Shown: positions 34,852 through 43,484 of the stretch, in pieces
Layout: every line of letters begins with the position of its first letter
Position numbering within the stretch: position 1 is the stretch's first letter
Assembly (NCBI RefSeq): GCF_945952055.1
Contig: NZ_CAMFHB010000027.1
Span: 24,610-88,609, forward strand
Length of the DNA: 64,000 nt
Origin: an uncultured Alsobacter sp.
Lineage (GTDB): Bacteria > Pseudomonadota > Alphaproteobacteria > Rhizobiales > Beijerinckiaceae
Reading direction: 5' to 3'
The notes under the pieces: model-generated
Seen by the model: the letters and a program-made list of their open reading frames with translations, nothing else
Databases searched by the model: none
Told to the model about the DNA's origin: nothing
Translations under genes and position numbers: made by a program

Positions 34852-35664
34852 CTACGGGCTGACGGTCCACCCAAGCTTCTTGAGCGCATGGAGCCCAGTC
34901 CTGATCTCACCCAGGGGATCCTTCTCCCGGATGATCTCGAGAACGACATCCTTGCCCTTGCCCGTCGCCTGCACGGCCTTTCCCAGCGACTCAAAGTCGA
35001 CGACGCCGGTGCCGATCGGGTCATGCCCCCATTCGGCGATCGTCGTGTCGGAAACGTGGACCAGGCCGATTGCAGCGTGGTGGGCCAACAGACCGGTGAC
35101 GGGATCCTCCCCGATAAAGGCGGCGTTGGCGACGTCGTAGACGATGCCCAGGGTCTCGTCGCCGACGTCGTTCACGACACCGGCCATTTCCGCAAGGGTG
35201 GGCCTGAAGCAGTAGGGCGTGTTCTCGAGGAGGAGCCTGACGCCGGCCTGCCTGGCGCGCGGCAGGAGGCGCTCGAGGCTCTCCGAGAGCCAGCCGAGTG
35301 TCAGGGGCAGCGGGGGCGAGATCATCGGCCGCCGCGTGCCGGGTGAGATCACGACATCGGTGGCGCCCCATTCGAAAGCGAGGTCCATGACGTCCTTGAT
35401 GTGATCCGTGCTCTTTCGCCTCATGTTGGCGGCGGGGCTCGCCAGGTTGATGTCGTAGCCGCCCGCATTGAGCGACCTCACCACCGCACCGCAGTCCTGC
35501 AGACGCTTCCGGGCTTCCTTGCGCATCGCAGGCGTCATCTCGTCGGGCCAGCAGTGCGGTGAACTGATCGGGACCTCGAACACCCTGTACCTATGGCTGG
35601 TGAGGTCGCACATCACGTCGACGGCGTGTGCCGACCAGAGATACGAGAACGTGTTGATGATCAT
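34852..35664 (-). CDS. Sugar phosphate isomerase/epimerase family protein (AP endonuclease 2 fold)
   Basis: The ATG at 35664 gives 270 residues of the xylose-isomerase-like TIM barrel. Blocks such as YRVFEVPISSPHCW at the start, LLLENTPYCFRPTLAEM (metal-ligand Glu), IVYDVANAAFIGEDP and GLVHVSDTTIAEWGHDPIGTGVVDF follow the family order. Members interconvert keto/aldo sugars or related intermediates such as inosose or dehydro sugars, using a divalent metal. It is the last gene of the seven-gene leftward operon. The much longer open frame extending right to 36960 is the shadow of the SDR gene. Confidence 0.9.
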   Translation of the reverse strand: MIINTFSYLWSAHAVDVMCDLTSHRYRVFEVPISSPHCWPDEMTPAMRKEARKRLQDCGAVVRSLNAGGYDINLASPAANMRRKSTDHIKDVMDLAFEWGATDVVISPGTRRPMISPPLPLTLGWLSESLERLLPRARQAGVRLLLENTPYCFRPTLAEMAGVVNDVGDETLGIVYDVANAAFIGEDPVTGLLAHHAAIGLVHVSDTTIAEWGHDPIGTGVVDFESLGKAVQATGKGKDVVLEIIREKDPLGEIRTGLHALKKLGWTVSP

Positions 35665-35747
35665 GGGTCGAGAACTCCCGAGCCTGTCGTCGGCACTGCG
35701 ATGAGATTGGCCGGACACCCGCACCGCGCGTGGCCGAGAGAACTCGC

Positions 35748-36539
35748 TCAGGTTCGCGAACTCGGTCGTCCCGGGATGTGGCTCAGGATCGTCTTCGTGA
35801 ACCCGCCGTCGACGCAGAGGTCCTGGCCCGTCACGAAGCCTGACAAGGGGCTGATCATGAACTCGATGACGTTGGCGACGTCTCTGGGATCGCCGATGCG
35901 ATGGAGAGGAATCAGGGCTTCGCGGGCCTGCTTGATTGCCGGGTCGACATACATCTTCTCGGTCATCGGCGTGCGGGTCATGCCGGGAGAGACGACGTTG
36001 ACGCGGATGCCGTCGTCGGCCCACTCGAGCGCCAGTGTCTGGGCCAGCATCGTCAGCGCGGCCTTGGTCGGACTGTAGGCGCCCGAGCCGGCATGCGGAA
36101 GCTGCCCGGACATCGACGAGGTAAAGCACGCGGCTCCACGGCTTGCCTTCAAATGGGGGTAGCAGCTCTTCGCGAGCAGGAAGGCGCTGCGCAGGTTGAT
36201 GGCGAACAACCGGTCCCAGTCGGCGACTGACAGATCGCAGATCTTGGCCGGGCTCGCCGCGCCCGCATTGGAGACCAACGCGTCCAGCCCCCCGAATGCC
36301 CCGACGGCTTCGTCGACGAGTCGCGCGGCCACGTCCGGGTCGCCGAGGTCCCCGGACAACGCAATCGCCTCGCCCCCCAAGTCGCGTACGGAGCGCGCCA
36401 CCTGGTCCTGCGGCTCGGACGGTTCCCGGCCGCAGACCGCGATCCTCGGCTTCTCGCCTCGCGCAAGCGCTGCTTCCGCCACACGCAGGCAGACAGCAGC
36501 TCCGATCCCGCGGCTTCCACCGCTCACGAGCACTCTCAT
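35748..36539 (-). CDS. SDR family oxidoreductase
   Basis: A 263-residue short-chain dehydrogenase with VSGGSRGIGAAVCL near the start, VSNAGAAS, catalytic Ser in TSSMSGQ and Tyr/Lys in YSPTKAALTML. It ends with the GFVTGQDLCVDGG pattern. It is separated by 12 bases from the FAH-family gene upstream and is followed by the isomerase gene. In sugar-acid pathways an SDR often oxidises a sugar or a 2-keto-3-deoxy acid; either fits here. Confidence 0.92.
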   Translation of the reverse strand: MRVLVSGGSRGIGAAVCLRVAEAALARGEKPRIAVCGREPSEPQDQVARSVRDLGGEAIALSGDLGDPDVAARLVDEAVGAFGGLDALVSNAGAASPAKICDLSVADWDRLFAINLRSAFLLAKSCYPHLKASRGAACFTSSMSGQLPHAGSGAYSPTKAALTMLAQTLALEWADDGIRVNVVSPGMTRTPMTEKMYVDPAIKQAREALIPLHRIGDPRDVANVIEFMISPLSGFVTGQDLCVDGGFTKTILSHIPGRPSSRT

Positions 36540-36551
36540 CGTTCGCTCCCG

Positions 36552-37415
36552 CTAGTGAGGTTGGGCGCCAGCATCCGGCCCCAGGATCAACTGCCGCTGT
36601 GTGCCGAGCCCCGCCACGCCGAGGGTCACCACGTCGCCCGGCTTCAGGAACTGCGGCGGCTTCATGCCCAGCCCGACGCCCGGAGGGGTGCCGGTGGTCA
36701 CGACGTCGCCCGGCATCAGCTTCATAAACTGGGTGATGTACGAGACGAGATAGGCGATCGGGAAAATCATCTTCCGCGTCGTGCCGGTCTGCCGACGCTC
36801 GCCGTTCACGTCCAGCCAGAGGTCGAGGTCCTGGACGTCGGCGATCTCGTCGGTCGTCACGAGCCAGGGTCCGAGCGGCCCGAACCCCGGAGCGCTCTTG
36901 CCCTTGATCCACTGGCCGCCCCGCTCGATCTGCAGCGCTCGCTCCGACACGTCGTGACACACGGCGTAGCCCGCGACATGGGAGAGCGCGTCGTCGGGGC
37001 TGACCAGGAACGCTTCGCGCCCTATCACGAAGGCGATCTCGACCTCCCAGTCGGTCTTCTCCGAGCCCGGAAGAAGCCGGATGGGATCGTCCGGCCCGGA
37101 CAACGACGTGGTGGCCTTGCTGAAGAGGACCGGTTCCGAGGGAACAGGCGTGTTCGTCTCAAGGGCGTGATCGACGTAGTTCAGACCGACGGCAATGAAG
37201 TTGCGGACCTCGCCGACGCAGGGGCCGAGACGGACACCCGCAGGAACGACCGGCAGGGTGCCAGGGTCGAGAGCGGAAAGCTTCGCGATCGACGCGGGGG
37301 ACAAGGTGTCGCCCGCGATGTCGGACACGATGCTGGAGAGGTCGCGGATCGATCCGTCGGACGCCAGCAAGGCCGGCTTTTCGCGGCCGGGGTCACCATA
37401 GCGCAGGAGCTTCAT
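36552..37415 (-). CDS. Fumarylacetoacetate hydrolase family protein
   Basis: A 287-residue FAH-fold enzyme with metal-ligand pattern DWEVEIAFVIG (Glu124, Glu126) and CHDVSER (Asp155), followed by KGKSAPGFGPLGPWLVT. The last block is characteristic of the subgroup holding 2,4-diketo-3-deoxy-L-fuconate hydrolase and ureidoglycolate lyase-like proteins. It would cleave a diketo acid into two small acids, the closing step of a non-phosphorylative L-fucose or L-rhamnose type route. It stands between the SDR and the dimeric-barrel protein in the operon. The exact substrate is not readable. Confidence 0.92.
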   Translation of the reverse strand: MKLLRYGDPGREKPALLASDGSIRDLSSIVSDIAGDTLSPASIAKLSALDPGTLPVVPAGVRLGPCVGEVRNFIAVGLNYVDHALETNTPVPSEPVLFSKATTSLSGPDDPIRLLPGSEKTDWEVEIAFVIGREAFLVSPDDALSHVAGYAVCHDVSERALQIERGGQWIKGKSAPGFGPLGPWLVTTDEIADVQDLDLWLDVNGERRQTGTTRKMIFPIAYLVSYITQFMKLMPGDVVTTGTPPGVGLGMKPPQFLKPGDVVTLGVAGLGTQRQLILGPDAGAQPH

Positions 37416-37435
37416 CGTTCTTCGCTTCCGGATTG

Positions 37436-38125
37436 TCAGGCGGACGGCGTGTTGCCGAGGAGGTCAAACTGGAGCCGGTACAGACCGCGCTCGGGATTGT
37501 CGGGCTGCACGCCGTCCAGCAGTGCCGATCCGAGCGGCCCGCCGAGGCAGGCACGCGCGGCCGCCTCCGTCGACGTCTCGACCATGACGACCCAGCGCGG
37601 CACCGCGTTCTCCGGCCGCCCCTTCTGTTCAGCCGTCTTCGCGCGGCTGGCCGCCAGGTCGGCGCGACAAATGTGCGCCGCGACAATGGCGGCTTGGCCG
37701 AGAAGTCCCTCAAGGGCCTCGACCAGACGCCGCATCAGCGCCTCGTCGTGGGTTGGGTCGCAGTCGAACCGCAGGGTCGCGATGAAACCTCCCGACCCCG
37801 GACCGCGAGACCATTCGGTGGCGCACAAGGAGCGGGCCGTGTTGCGGAAGTGACGGACGGAATCGGTCGTCCAGGGCGTCGGCGCGTTCAGTCGCGTGAG
37901 GTAGTCGGGGCCACTCAGGACCTCGGTGCCGGCGACTTCATAAAGCGTGAAGTAGGCCGGTTGCCCATCACCCGCTTCGGCCTTGTAGCGCCGCCCGCGG
38001 AGGAAGCCGCGGATGCCGACACGCTCGGGAATGTGCTCCCGGTTGTGCCACTCGTAGAAGTTGTCCCGCCCCTCATCGGTGATGTCGTTCCAGATGGCGA
38101 CCACGCCAGATCCCGCAAGGGCCAT
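37436..38125 (-). CDS. EthD/DUF4286-like dimeric alpha-beta barrel protein
   Basis: A 229-residue cytoplasmic protein. The N-terminal half has the pattern WNDITDEGRDNFYEWHNREHIPERV with RGFLRGRRY, then FTLYEVAG, as in dimeric alpha-beta barrel proteins of the EthD or DUF4286 kind. The second half (about 115-225) repeats a similar alpha-beta layout (GGFIATLRFDCDP, then WVVMVETST). Such proteins accompany catabolic operons, often of unclear role. It lies 21 bases before the FAH gene. Function is not assigned. Confidence 0.75.
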   Translation of the reverse strand: MALAGSGVVAIWNDITDEGRDNFYEWHNREHIPERVGIRGFLRGRRYKAEAGDGQPAYFTLYEVAGTEVLSGPDYLTRLNAPTPWTTDSVRHFRNTARSLCATEWSRGPGSGGFIATLRFDCDPTHDEALMRRLVEALEGLLGQAAIVAAHICRADLAASRAKTAEQKGRPENAVPRWVVMVETSTEAAARACLGGPLGSALLDGVQPDNPERGLYRLQFDLLGNTPSA

Positions 38126-38161
38126 GTCTTCTCTCCACGCTTTCGGCCAGAGGCCGCCTGT

Positions 38162-38884
38162 TCAGGATTGCCGGAACCGGATCGCCACGGCGGTGGCGGG
38201 GTCGCCGAACGTCGCCACGTAGCGCTTCCCGGCGTCCACGAGTGGAGCGCCGGTGAATGAACCGGTGATCACCCGCTGCCCGGCCTTCAGCCCGCCGCAT
38301 CGGTCCTGCTGGTCGTTGGCCCAGGCCAGAAGCCCTGCGAGCGGATCGCCGTGGGGGTGCTCTCCCGACGCGATCTCCACGCCGCCAGCCGACAGCACGG
38401 CGCGGGGTGGAAGCGCCGAGCGATCGGCGACCGGGGCGCCGACAACGACGCCTGCATTGCCAAGCGCGTCGGCGAGGAAGGCCGTGAAGGGCACCGCCGG
38501 CGGTTCGCCGAGGCGGCCGCAGACGATCTCGAAAGCCACGTGCACGGAGGCGATCGCGTCGAGAATGTCGGCACGATCGTAGGTCGCCGAGCGAGGCGGC
38601 AGGTCACGACCCAGCACGAAGCCGATTTCGCTTTCGATCCGCGTCCCGGCTGCATGGCCGAGCACGTCATCCGATGAAAACACGTCGATGTTGGCGATCG
38701 GCGCGGCAGCGGCTCGGCCCCCGACAATGGCGACCTTCCATCCCGCGACGGTCGCGCCGCGTTTGGCCAGGACCGCGGCCTGAACACGGTAGGCGTCCTC
38801 GACACCAAGATCGGGCAACGGTCCTGCAAGGCCGGATCGTGCCGCCAGCAGGATGTCGCCTGCCTTCTCGACCAGCCCGGTCAT
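38162..38884 (-). CDS. 2-keto-4-pentenoate hydratase-like protein (MhpD/FAH superfamily)
   Basis: A 240-residue protein. The start LGVEDAYRVQAAVLAKRG with VAGWKVAIVG, the ESEIGFVLGRDLPP block (metal-ligand Glu pair) and GQRVITGSFTGAPLVDAG near the end follow the MhpD family of hydratases and decarboxylases. The usual length is about 250-265, so it is near complete. It adds or removes water or CO2 on a 2-keto acid. Two FAH-superfamily enzymes in one operon suggest two separate steps on keto acids. It overlaps the oxidoreductase gene by four bases. Confidence 0.88.
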   Translation of the reverse strand: MTGLVEKAGDILLAARSGLAGPLPDLGVEDAYRVQAAVLAKRGATVAGWKVAIVGGRAAAAPIANIDVFSSDDVLGHAAGTRIESEIGFVLGRDLPPRSATYDRADILDAIASVHVAFEIVCGRLGEPPAVPFTAFLADALGNAGVVVGAPVADRSALPPRAVLSAGGVEIASGEHPHGDPLAGLLAWANDQQDRCGGLKAGQRVITGSFTGAPLVDAGKRYVATFGDPATAVAIRFRQS

Positions 38885-39885
38885 GGCGCCACGTCCTTGA
38901 CGGCCACCGTCTCGCCGCCCCGTGCTGCCGACCGGTAGCCGGCCTCCACGACGGCGAGGGCTCGAGCCGCTTCGCGCAGCCCCGCGGATGGCGGCCGGCC
39001 ACTGGCGACGCGCTGCAGCGTGTCCGACAGGAAGATCGGGTAGTAGCGATCCGTCTCGTAGTCGAACTTCTCCGACCGCGACTCGGCGGCGCCCCGACGC
39101 TTCATGGTCAGTTGGTCGGCAAATCCCTGGAAGTACGCCTCGTCATGCGCGACGGAGAAGCTGAACTCGCGTTGGTCCCCGGCGGAACTCGGATAGAGAT
39201 AGCCGGTGGACACAGTCGCGAGGTGGCCGGACGCAGTTGTCAGCGTGAACACGGCCAGTTCCTCGACGTCCGTGTCCTGACGGAAGCGTTGCGTGCGACC
39301 GCTGACACTGGCGATCGGCTCGCCTGCGAGGACCTGGACGAGGTCGTAGAAGTGCACGCCGACATTGATCGCCGACCCGCCGCCCGAGATCGCCCCGTTC
39401 AGCATCCAGGGTGCGCTCGCCTCGTAGCGCGACAGGGGCCCGGGAATGAACCGGAAGGCCAGGTGGCGGTAGCCGGAGGAAGCGAGACGTCCTTCATCGG
39501 TCAGCCGCTTCAGGAGATCGCTCGCTCGCAGGATGAACGGCACGGCCACATGGACGCCGGCAGCAGAGGCATCCCGCTCGAGTTTCCGCACGGCGGCACT
39601 CGTCACGCCGCACGGCTTCTCGATGAGGAACGAGCGGCCCTTCGCGATCAGTTGCGCTGCCACGGCCGGCATGTCGGCGTGGCGGCTGAACACGAGCCCG
39701 AAGTCGAAGTCGAGGCCGAGCAGCGCGTCCCGGGACAGGAGCGGGCAGCCATAGCGCCTCGCGACCGCCTCCCCGGCAATGCCCTCGGCATCGCAGCAGC
39801 CCACGATCTGGATGCCCGGCTGGCGCAGGGCGGCGTCATAGAGGGGAAAGTGCCAGTGACTGACATCGAATAGCGCCAGGCGCAT
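38881..39885 (-). CDS. Gfo/Idh/MocA family oxidoreductase
   Basis: A 334-residue NAD(P)-dependent sugar or polyol oxidoreductase. The catalytic-region EKP is at 89-91 (LIEKPCGVT), and a GGGSAINVGVHFYDL block follows with the active-site His/Asp pattern. The N-terminal strand MRLALFDVSHWHFPLY lacks the usual GxGxxG loop, which is replaced by DVSHWH; this variation occurs in part of the family. It is second in the operon behind the SDR and overlaps the hydratase gene (ATGA). Role: oxidation or epimerisation of an imported sugar, by inference. Confidence 0.9.
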   Translation of the reverse strand: MRLALFDVSHWHFPLYDAALRQPGIQIVGCCDAEGIAGEAVARRYGCPLLSRDALLGLDFDFGLVFSRHADMPAVAAQLIAKGRSFLIEKPCGVTSAAVRKLERDASAAGVHVAVPFILRASDLLKRLTDEGRLASSGYRHLAFRFIPGPLSRYEASAPWMLNGAISGGGSAINVGVHFYDLVQVLAGEPIASVSGRTQRFRQDTDVEELAVFTLTTASGHLATVSTGYLYPSSAGDQREFSFSVAHDEAYFQGFADQLTMKRRGAAESRSEKFDYETDRYYPIFLSDTLQRVASGRPPSAGLREAARALAVVEAGYRSAARGGETVAVKDVAP

Positions 39886-39919
39886 CGCGGGTGCTCCGTG
39901 AGGGTCGGATTGCGTCGGC

Positions 39920-40687
39920 TCAGTCCATGTAGGATCCGCCGTTCACGCTCACCGTTTCGCCCACGATGTAGCTCGCGGCGTCGGAGACCAGGAACAGCGC
40001 GACGGAGGCGATTTCCTCGGGAGAGCCGAGACGACCGGCCGGAATGCGGGCCAGGGTCGTCGCGCGCATGGCTTCGCTCATGCCTTCCGTGAGCTCCGTG
40101 GCGACGAGGCCCGGAGCCAGTGCATTCACCCGCACGCCGTGAGGTGCTGCGTGCATCGCCAGGGACTTGGTGAGGCCGACGATCCCGGCCTTGGCCGCGG
40201 TGTAGTGCGCGTTGCCGATGAAGTCGCCGCGCTTGCCTGCCACGGACGAGATGTTCAGGATGCTTCCAGAACGCCGTTCCTTCATGTGCGGGAACACGGC
40301 GTGAGAGCAGTTGAAAGCGCCGGTGAGGTGGACGTCCAGCATGCGCCGCCATTTCTCGGGCGTGATCAGGTCGAATTCGACAAAGTCACCGATTCCGGCG
40401 TTGTTGACGACGATGTCGAGACGGCCGTGGCGTTCGATGATGCCGGCGACGGCAGCATGGACGGCCTCCGAATCGGAAACGTCGAAGATCGATGCCTCGG
40501 CATCGCCGCCGACGCTGCGCAGGCCCGCGACGCAGGCCTCTGCCGGACCAATCGCGACGTCGTTGACGATCGTCTTGGCACCGGCCGCGGCGAGCGCGGC
40601 CGCTATAGCCTTCCCCAGCCCCTGTCCCGCTCCCGTGACGAGAGCCACGCGGTCGCGCAGGAGATTGGGGGCGAACGATGATGACAC
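39920..40687 (-). CDS. SDR family oxidoreductase
   Basis: A 255-residue short-chain dehydrogenase: VTGAGQGLGKAIAAAL, VNNAGIGD, ISSVAGKRG and YTAAKAGIVGL are all present, with the C-terminal VGETVSVNGG. It is the first gene of the seven-gene leftward operon, and an IclR-type operator lies 54 bases before its start. It is the best candidate for the first oxidation of an imported sugar in a non-phosphorylative route. Confidence 0.92.
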   Translation of the reverse strand: MSSSFAPNLLRDRVALVTGAGQGLGKAIAAALAAAGAKTIVNDVAIGPAEACVAGLRSVGGDAEASIFDVSDSEAVHAAVAGIIERHGRLDIVVNNAGIGDFVEFDLITPEKWRRMLDVHLTGAFNCSHAVFPHMKERRSGSILNISSVAGKRGDFIGNAHYTAAKAGIVGLTKSLAMHAAPHGVRVNALAPGLVATELTEGMSEAMRATTLARIPAGRLGSPEEIASVALFLVSDAASYIVGETVSVNGGSYMD

Positions 40688-40740
40688 GAGAGCTCTCCTC
40701 CCCCGGCCGATCCCTTCATTGCGGAGGAGCGACCGGCCTG

Positions 40741-40763
40741 CTAATGAAATGCTGTTCCACTTA
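40741..40763. promoter_or_regulatory. IclR-type operator, copy 1
   Basis: CTAATGAAA-N5-TTCCACTTA between the divergent SDR operon and iclR gene. It matches the site at 41603-41625 at all but a few outer and spacer bases. The TG(G/A)AA-N5-TTCCA core equals the known IclR consensus geometry. It touches the AGGAGG at 40763-40768 before the iclR start, so binding could also affect iclR translation initiation or transcription (autoregulation). Confidence 0.65.
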
Positions 40764-40781
40764 GGAGGCTAGAGCGCACCG

Positions 40782-41591
40782 ATGCGGCTTGTCAAATCTC
40801 TTGTCGAGCGCTGCTTCGACCTGATCGTTCTCCTCAGCGAGCGCGCTGAGAACCTCCCGCTCGGCGAAATTGCACGTCAATTGGACATGCCGAAGAGTGC
40901 GGCGCACCGCCTGCTGGCGACGTTCTGCGAACTCGGCTGGGCCGAGCAGGACCCGGCGACCGGCTTCTACCGGCTGTCCCTGCGCCTGGCGATTGTTGGG
41001 CAGAGGCTGCTGGCCGGGACCCGGATCCCGGACATTTGCCAACCCATCCTGGACGAACTCGCCGCCACGACGGAAAGCCTGGGTCGCCTGGCCATCGTCG
41101 GACCAGACGGCCTCACCTGGATCGGACAGGCCCAGGGCGCCCGTAACGGTTTGATTTATCAGCCGGAACTGGTTGCGCGCGTGCCCTTGCACGTGACGGC
41201 CAATGGGAAGGCATGGCTTGCGACCCTCCCGCGCGACCAGGCTCTCCAGCTGGCGCTAGCGAGCGGATTGGGGCAACCCGGGATCGGGACGTCCCGGGCG
41301 ATCAGAACGCGCGAGACGTTTTCGATGGCGCTCGACGAGAGCGCAGAACGCGGCTGGGCCATTTCCCAGGAAGAGGCCGAACCCGGCGTGGGCGCGATCG
41401 CGGCGCCGATCGTCCAGAACGGCATCTGCGTCGGAACTGTCAGCGTTGCCGGACCGATCCACCGTTTCGAAGCGCCCGCCTTGGCCGAACTCGCGGACAG
41501 GCTCTGCGAGGCGGGTCGAAAGCTGTCCGAGTTGTGGCCCTATCGCGTGGCGAGCCTGAACCACACGGTCGCCAAAGCCAAAGGCAGTTGA
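40782..41591 (+). CDS. IclR family transcriptional regulator
   Basis: A 269-residue IclR protein with the N-terminal winged helix (about 5-65; LPLGEIARQLDMPKSAAHRLL as the DNA-reading helices, ATGFYRLSLRL as wing). The effector domain carries RVPLHVTANGKAWLATL and SQEEAEPGVGAIAAPI. It is divergent from the sugar-acid operon and upstream of a sugar ABC importer; both have the same dyad. It is therefore the likely common repressor, with a pathway sugar acid as effector by analogy to KdgR-like IclR proteins. AGGAGG lies 13 bases before the ATG, slightly far. Confidence 0.92.
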   Translation: MRLVKSLVERCFDLIVLLSERAENLPLGEIARQLDMPKSAAHRLLATFCELGWAEQDPATGFYRLSLRLAIVGQRLLAGTRIPDICQPILDELAATTESLGRLAIVGPDGLTWIGQAQGARNGLIYQPELVARVPLHVTANGKAWLATLPRDQALQLALASGLGQPGIGTSRAIRTRETFSMALDESAERGWAISQEEAEPGVGAIAAPIVQNGICVGTVSVAGPIHRFEAPALAELADRLCEAGRKLSELWPYRVASLNHTVAKAKGS

Positions 41592-41602
41592 CCCAACCCT
41601 CG

Positions 41603-41625
41603 CTAATGGAATAACGTTCCACTAA
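41603..41625. promoter_or_regulatory. IclR-type operator, copy 2
   Basis: CTAATGGAA-N5-TTCCACTAA, 11 bases after the iclR stop and 35 bases before the first ABC permease start. The core TGGAA-N5-TTCCA is perfect. With copy 1 it links the ABC importer to the divergent catabolic operon as one regulon. Confidence 0.7.
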
Positions 41626-41660
41626 CGGGCCGGTTCGACCTGAACGGTCCGGCGTGTGGG

Positions 41661-42590
41661 ATGGCGAGGGAACGCGGGGTGGGCATGGCTGCGACAGCTC
41701 CATCGACGGCAGCAGCGACGGCGCCGGCGGTTCGCTCACGCCGGCCGATGCCCGTCATCTGGTTCATTCCCGTCCTCGCGCTGCTCGCGCTCGTCACCCT
41801 CTACCCGACCGGCTTCGTCATCTGGATGAGCTTCCAGAAGACCAGCTACTTCCAGCTCCAGGGTTTCGTAGGGCTACGCAACTACGCCACGATCCTCGGC
41901 TCCGGCTCGTTCTGGGAGATGGCGCGTGTATCGCTCGCCTACCTTGCGGGCTCGCTCGTCCTCTCGCTGATCTTCGGTCTGGCAGCCGCGTTGGTGTTCA
42001 ACGCAAGCGGGCGAACAGGAGCGGCGCTGCGTGTGCTGACCTTGTTCCCATGGACGCTCTCCATGGCGGTCGTGGGCAGCATCTGGCTGTGGATGCTCAA
42101 CCCCTCCTTCGGACCCATCGCCTACTTCATGGGACAGGCCGGCCTCTCGCCGGGCCTCATGCTGGGCGATCCCGACGTCGCGTTGCCGCTCACGATCCTC
42201 GTCACCGCGTGGTGGTCGTTCCCCTACGTCATGGTAATGGTCAGCGCCGCTATCCAGTCGATCCCCGCCGAGCTCTACGAGGCCATCGACATCGACGGCG
42301 GAGGCGCGCGGCAGAAGTTCCGCTACGTCACGCTGCCGCACCTCATCCCGACGCTCGGAAGCACAGGCCTGAACCTTTCGATCATCTACCTGACGCTGGT
42401 CACCCTGCTAATCGTCCTGACCGGTGGCGGCCCGCTCGGGGCAACGACCACCCTGAGCCTCGAAGTCTTTCGCGGCACCCTGCAGAGCGTCGACATCGGA
42501 CCCGCCGCCGTGCTGTCGATCACGGTGCTCGTGATCAACATCGCGCTGGGCGCCTTCTATACGCGGCTGACGGGCCGCGTGACCGGATAG
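41661..42590 (+). CDS. Sugar ABC transporter permease (MalF/UgpA type)
   Basis: A 309-residue membrane protein with six helices, the first near residues 30-50. The EAA loop that contacts the ATPase reads ELYEAIDIDGGGARQKFRYVTLPHL. An N-terminal Ala/Thr-rich stretch precedes the first helix; ATG 41685 is an alternative start. It pairs with the next permease and the following binding protein to form a sugar-type importer. No ATPase gene is in this cluster; the MalK-like gene at 51122-52222 or one elsewhere must energise it. The IclR operator lies just upstream. Confidence 0.92.
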   Translation: MARERGVGMAATAPSTAAATAPAVRSRRPMPVIWFIPVLALLALVTLYPTGFVIWMSFQKTSYFQLQGFVGLRNYATILGSGSFWEMARVSLAYLAGSLVLSLIFGLAAALVFNASGRTGAALRVLTLFPWTLSMAVVGSIWLWMLNPSFGPIAYFMGQAGLSPGLMLGDPDVALPLTILVTAWWSFPYVMVMVSAAIQSIPAELYEAIDIDGGGARQKFRYVTLPHLIPTLGSTGLNLSIIYLTLVTLLIVLTGGGPLGATTTLSLEVFRGTLQSVDIGPAAVLSITVLVINIALGAFYTRLTGRVTG

Positions 42591-42599
42591 GCCAAGGTC

Positions 42600-43445
42600 A
42601 TGAGCGACACCGCCATTTCCAAGCCCGCGACCTTTGTCGGCATGCGTCTGATCGCGCTCGTGATCGCCGTGGTCGTTCTCGGCCCGATCGCGTGGGGCGT
42701 CGCCACGTCGCTGAAGACCGAGGTGATGGCCGTCAGGCTCCCGCCGACATTCATCCCCTCGCCGCTGACGTTCGAGAACTACGATCACGTTTTCAGGTAC
42801 CAGGGCTTTCTGGGTGAGCTCTGGAACTCGACCTTCTATGCCGTCGGCGCGGTGATCCTTGCCCTGATCGTCGCCATTCCGGCCGGGTACGCCGCATCCC
42901 GCTTCGACTTCCCGGCCAAGAAGCCGATCATGCTGGTGATCCTGGCGACCTCCATGGTGCCTGGCGTGGCGGTGCTGGTGCCGACCTACTACGTCCTCGA
43001 TGCCCTCGGCCTCCTCAACAATCGCTTGGTGATCGTGGTCCTGTTGGCCGCCCGGATCGCACCGCAGACCGTCTGGTTTCTCCAGAACTTCATCGACGCC
43101 GTCCCGGTCGAGATCGAGGAGTCCGCTTCGATCGACGGAGCGACGCGCTTCCAGATCCTTCGGCTGCTCGTCCTGCCGCTGATCAAGCCGGGCATCGCCG
43201 CCATTGCGGTGATCGGGGTGGTCACGATCTGGAACGACTACATCACCGTCGCCGTGTTCGCCCCGGACGTCACGAAGCGCACGCTCCAGGTGGCGCTCGT
43301 GAACCAGGTCTTCGACACCGTCGGCATCTCCTGGTCCTACATGATGGCCTTCGCGATGACGGCGTCCCTGCCCGTCATGATCCTGTTCGCGATCGTCCAG
43401 AAGTGGTTCGTCGCCGGCCTCACCGCCGGCGCGGTCAAGGGCTGA
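42600..43445 (+). CDS. Sugar ABC transporter permease (MalG/UgpE type)
   Basis: A 281-residue permease with six helices and the EAA loop EIEESASIDGATRFQILRLLVLPLIKPG. The C-terminus ends VAGLTAGAVKG, the usual MalG-type ending. It lies nine bases after the first permease, so the two are surely co-expressed and form the membrane heterodimer. Confidence 0.93.
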   Translation: MSDTAISKPATFVGMRLIALVIAVVVLGPIAWGVATSLKTEVMAVRLPPTFIPSPLTFENYDHVFRYQGFLGELWNSTFYAVGAVILALIVAIPAGYAASRFDFPAKKPIMLVILATSMVPGVAVLVPTYYVLDALGLLNNRLVIVVLLAARIAPQTVWFLQNFIDAVPVEIEESASIDGATRFQILRLLVLPLIKPGIAAIAVIGVVTIWNDYITVAVFAPDVTKRTLQVALVNQVFDTVGISWSYMMAFAMTASLPVMILFAIVQKWFVAGLTAGAVKG

Positions 43446-43484
43446 CGTCAGGCCCAGCACCCAATCATCAACGGAGGAAGCACC

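Noticed and set aside
34852..36960. A single 702-codon minus-strand gene, as a fusion protein
   Set aside because: Only residues after the Met at 35664 match the isomerase family; the upstream part is out of frame with the SDR gene occupying the same DNA.
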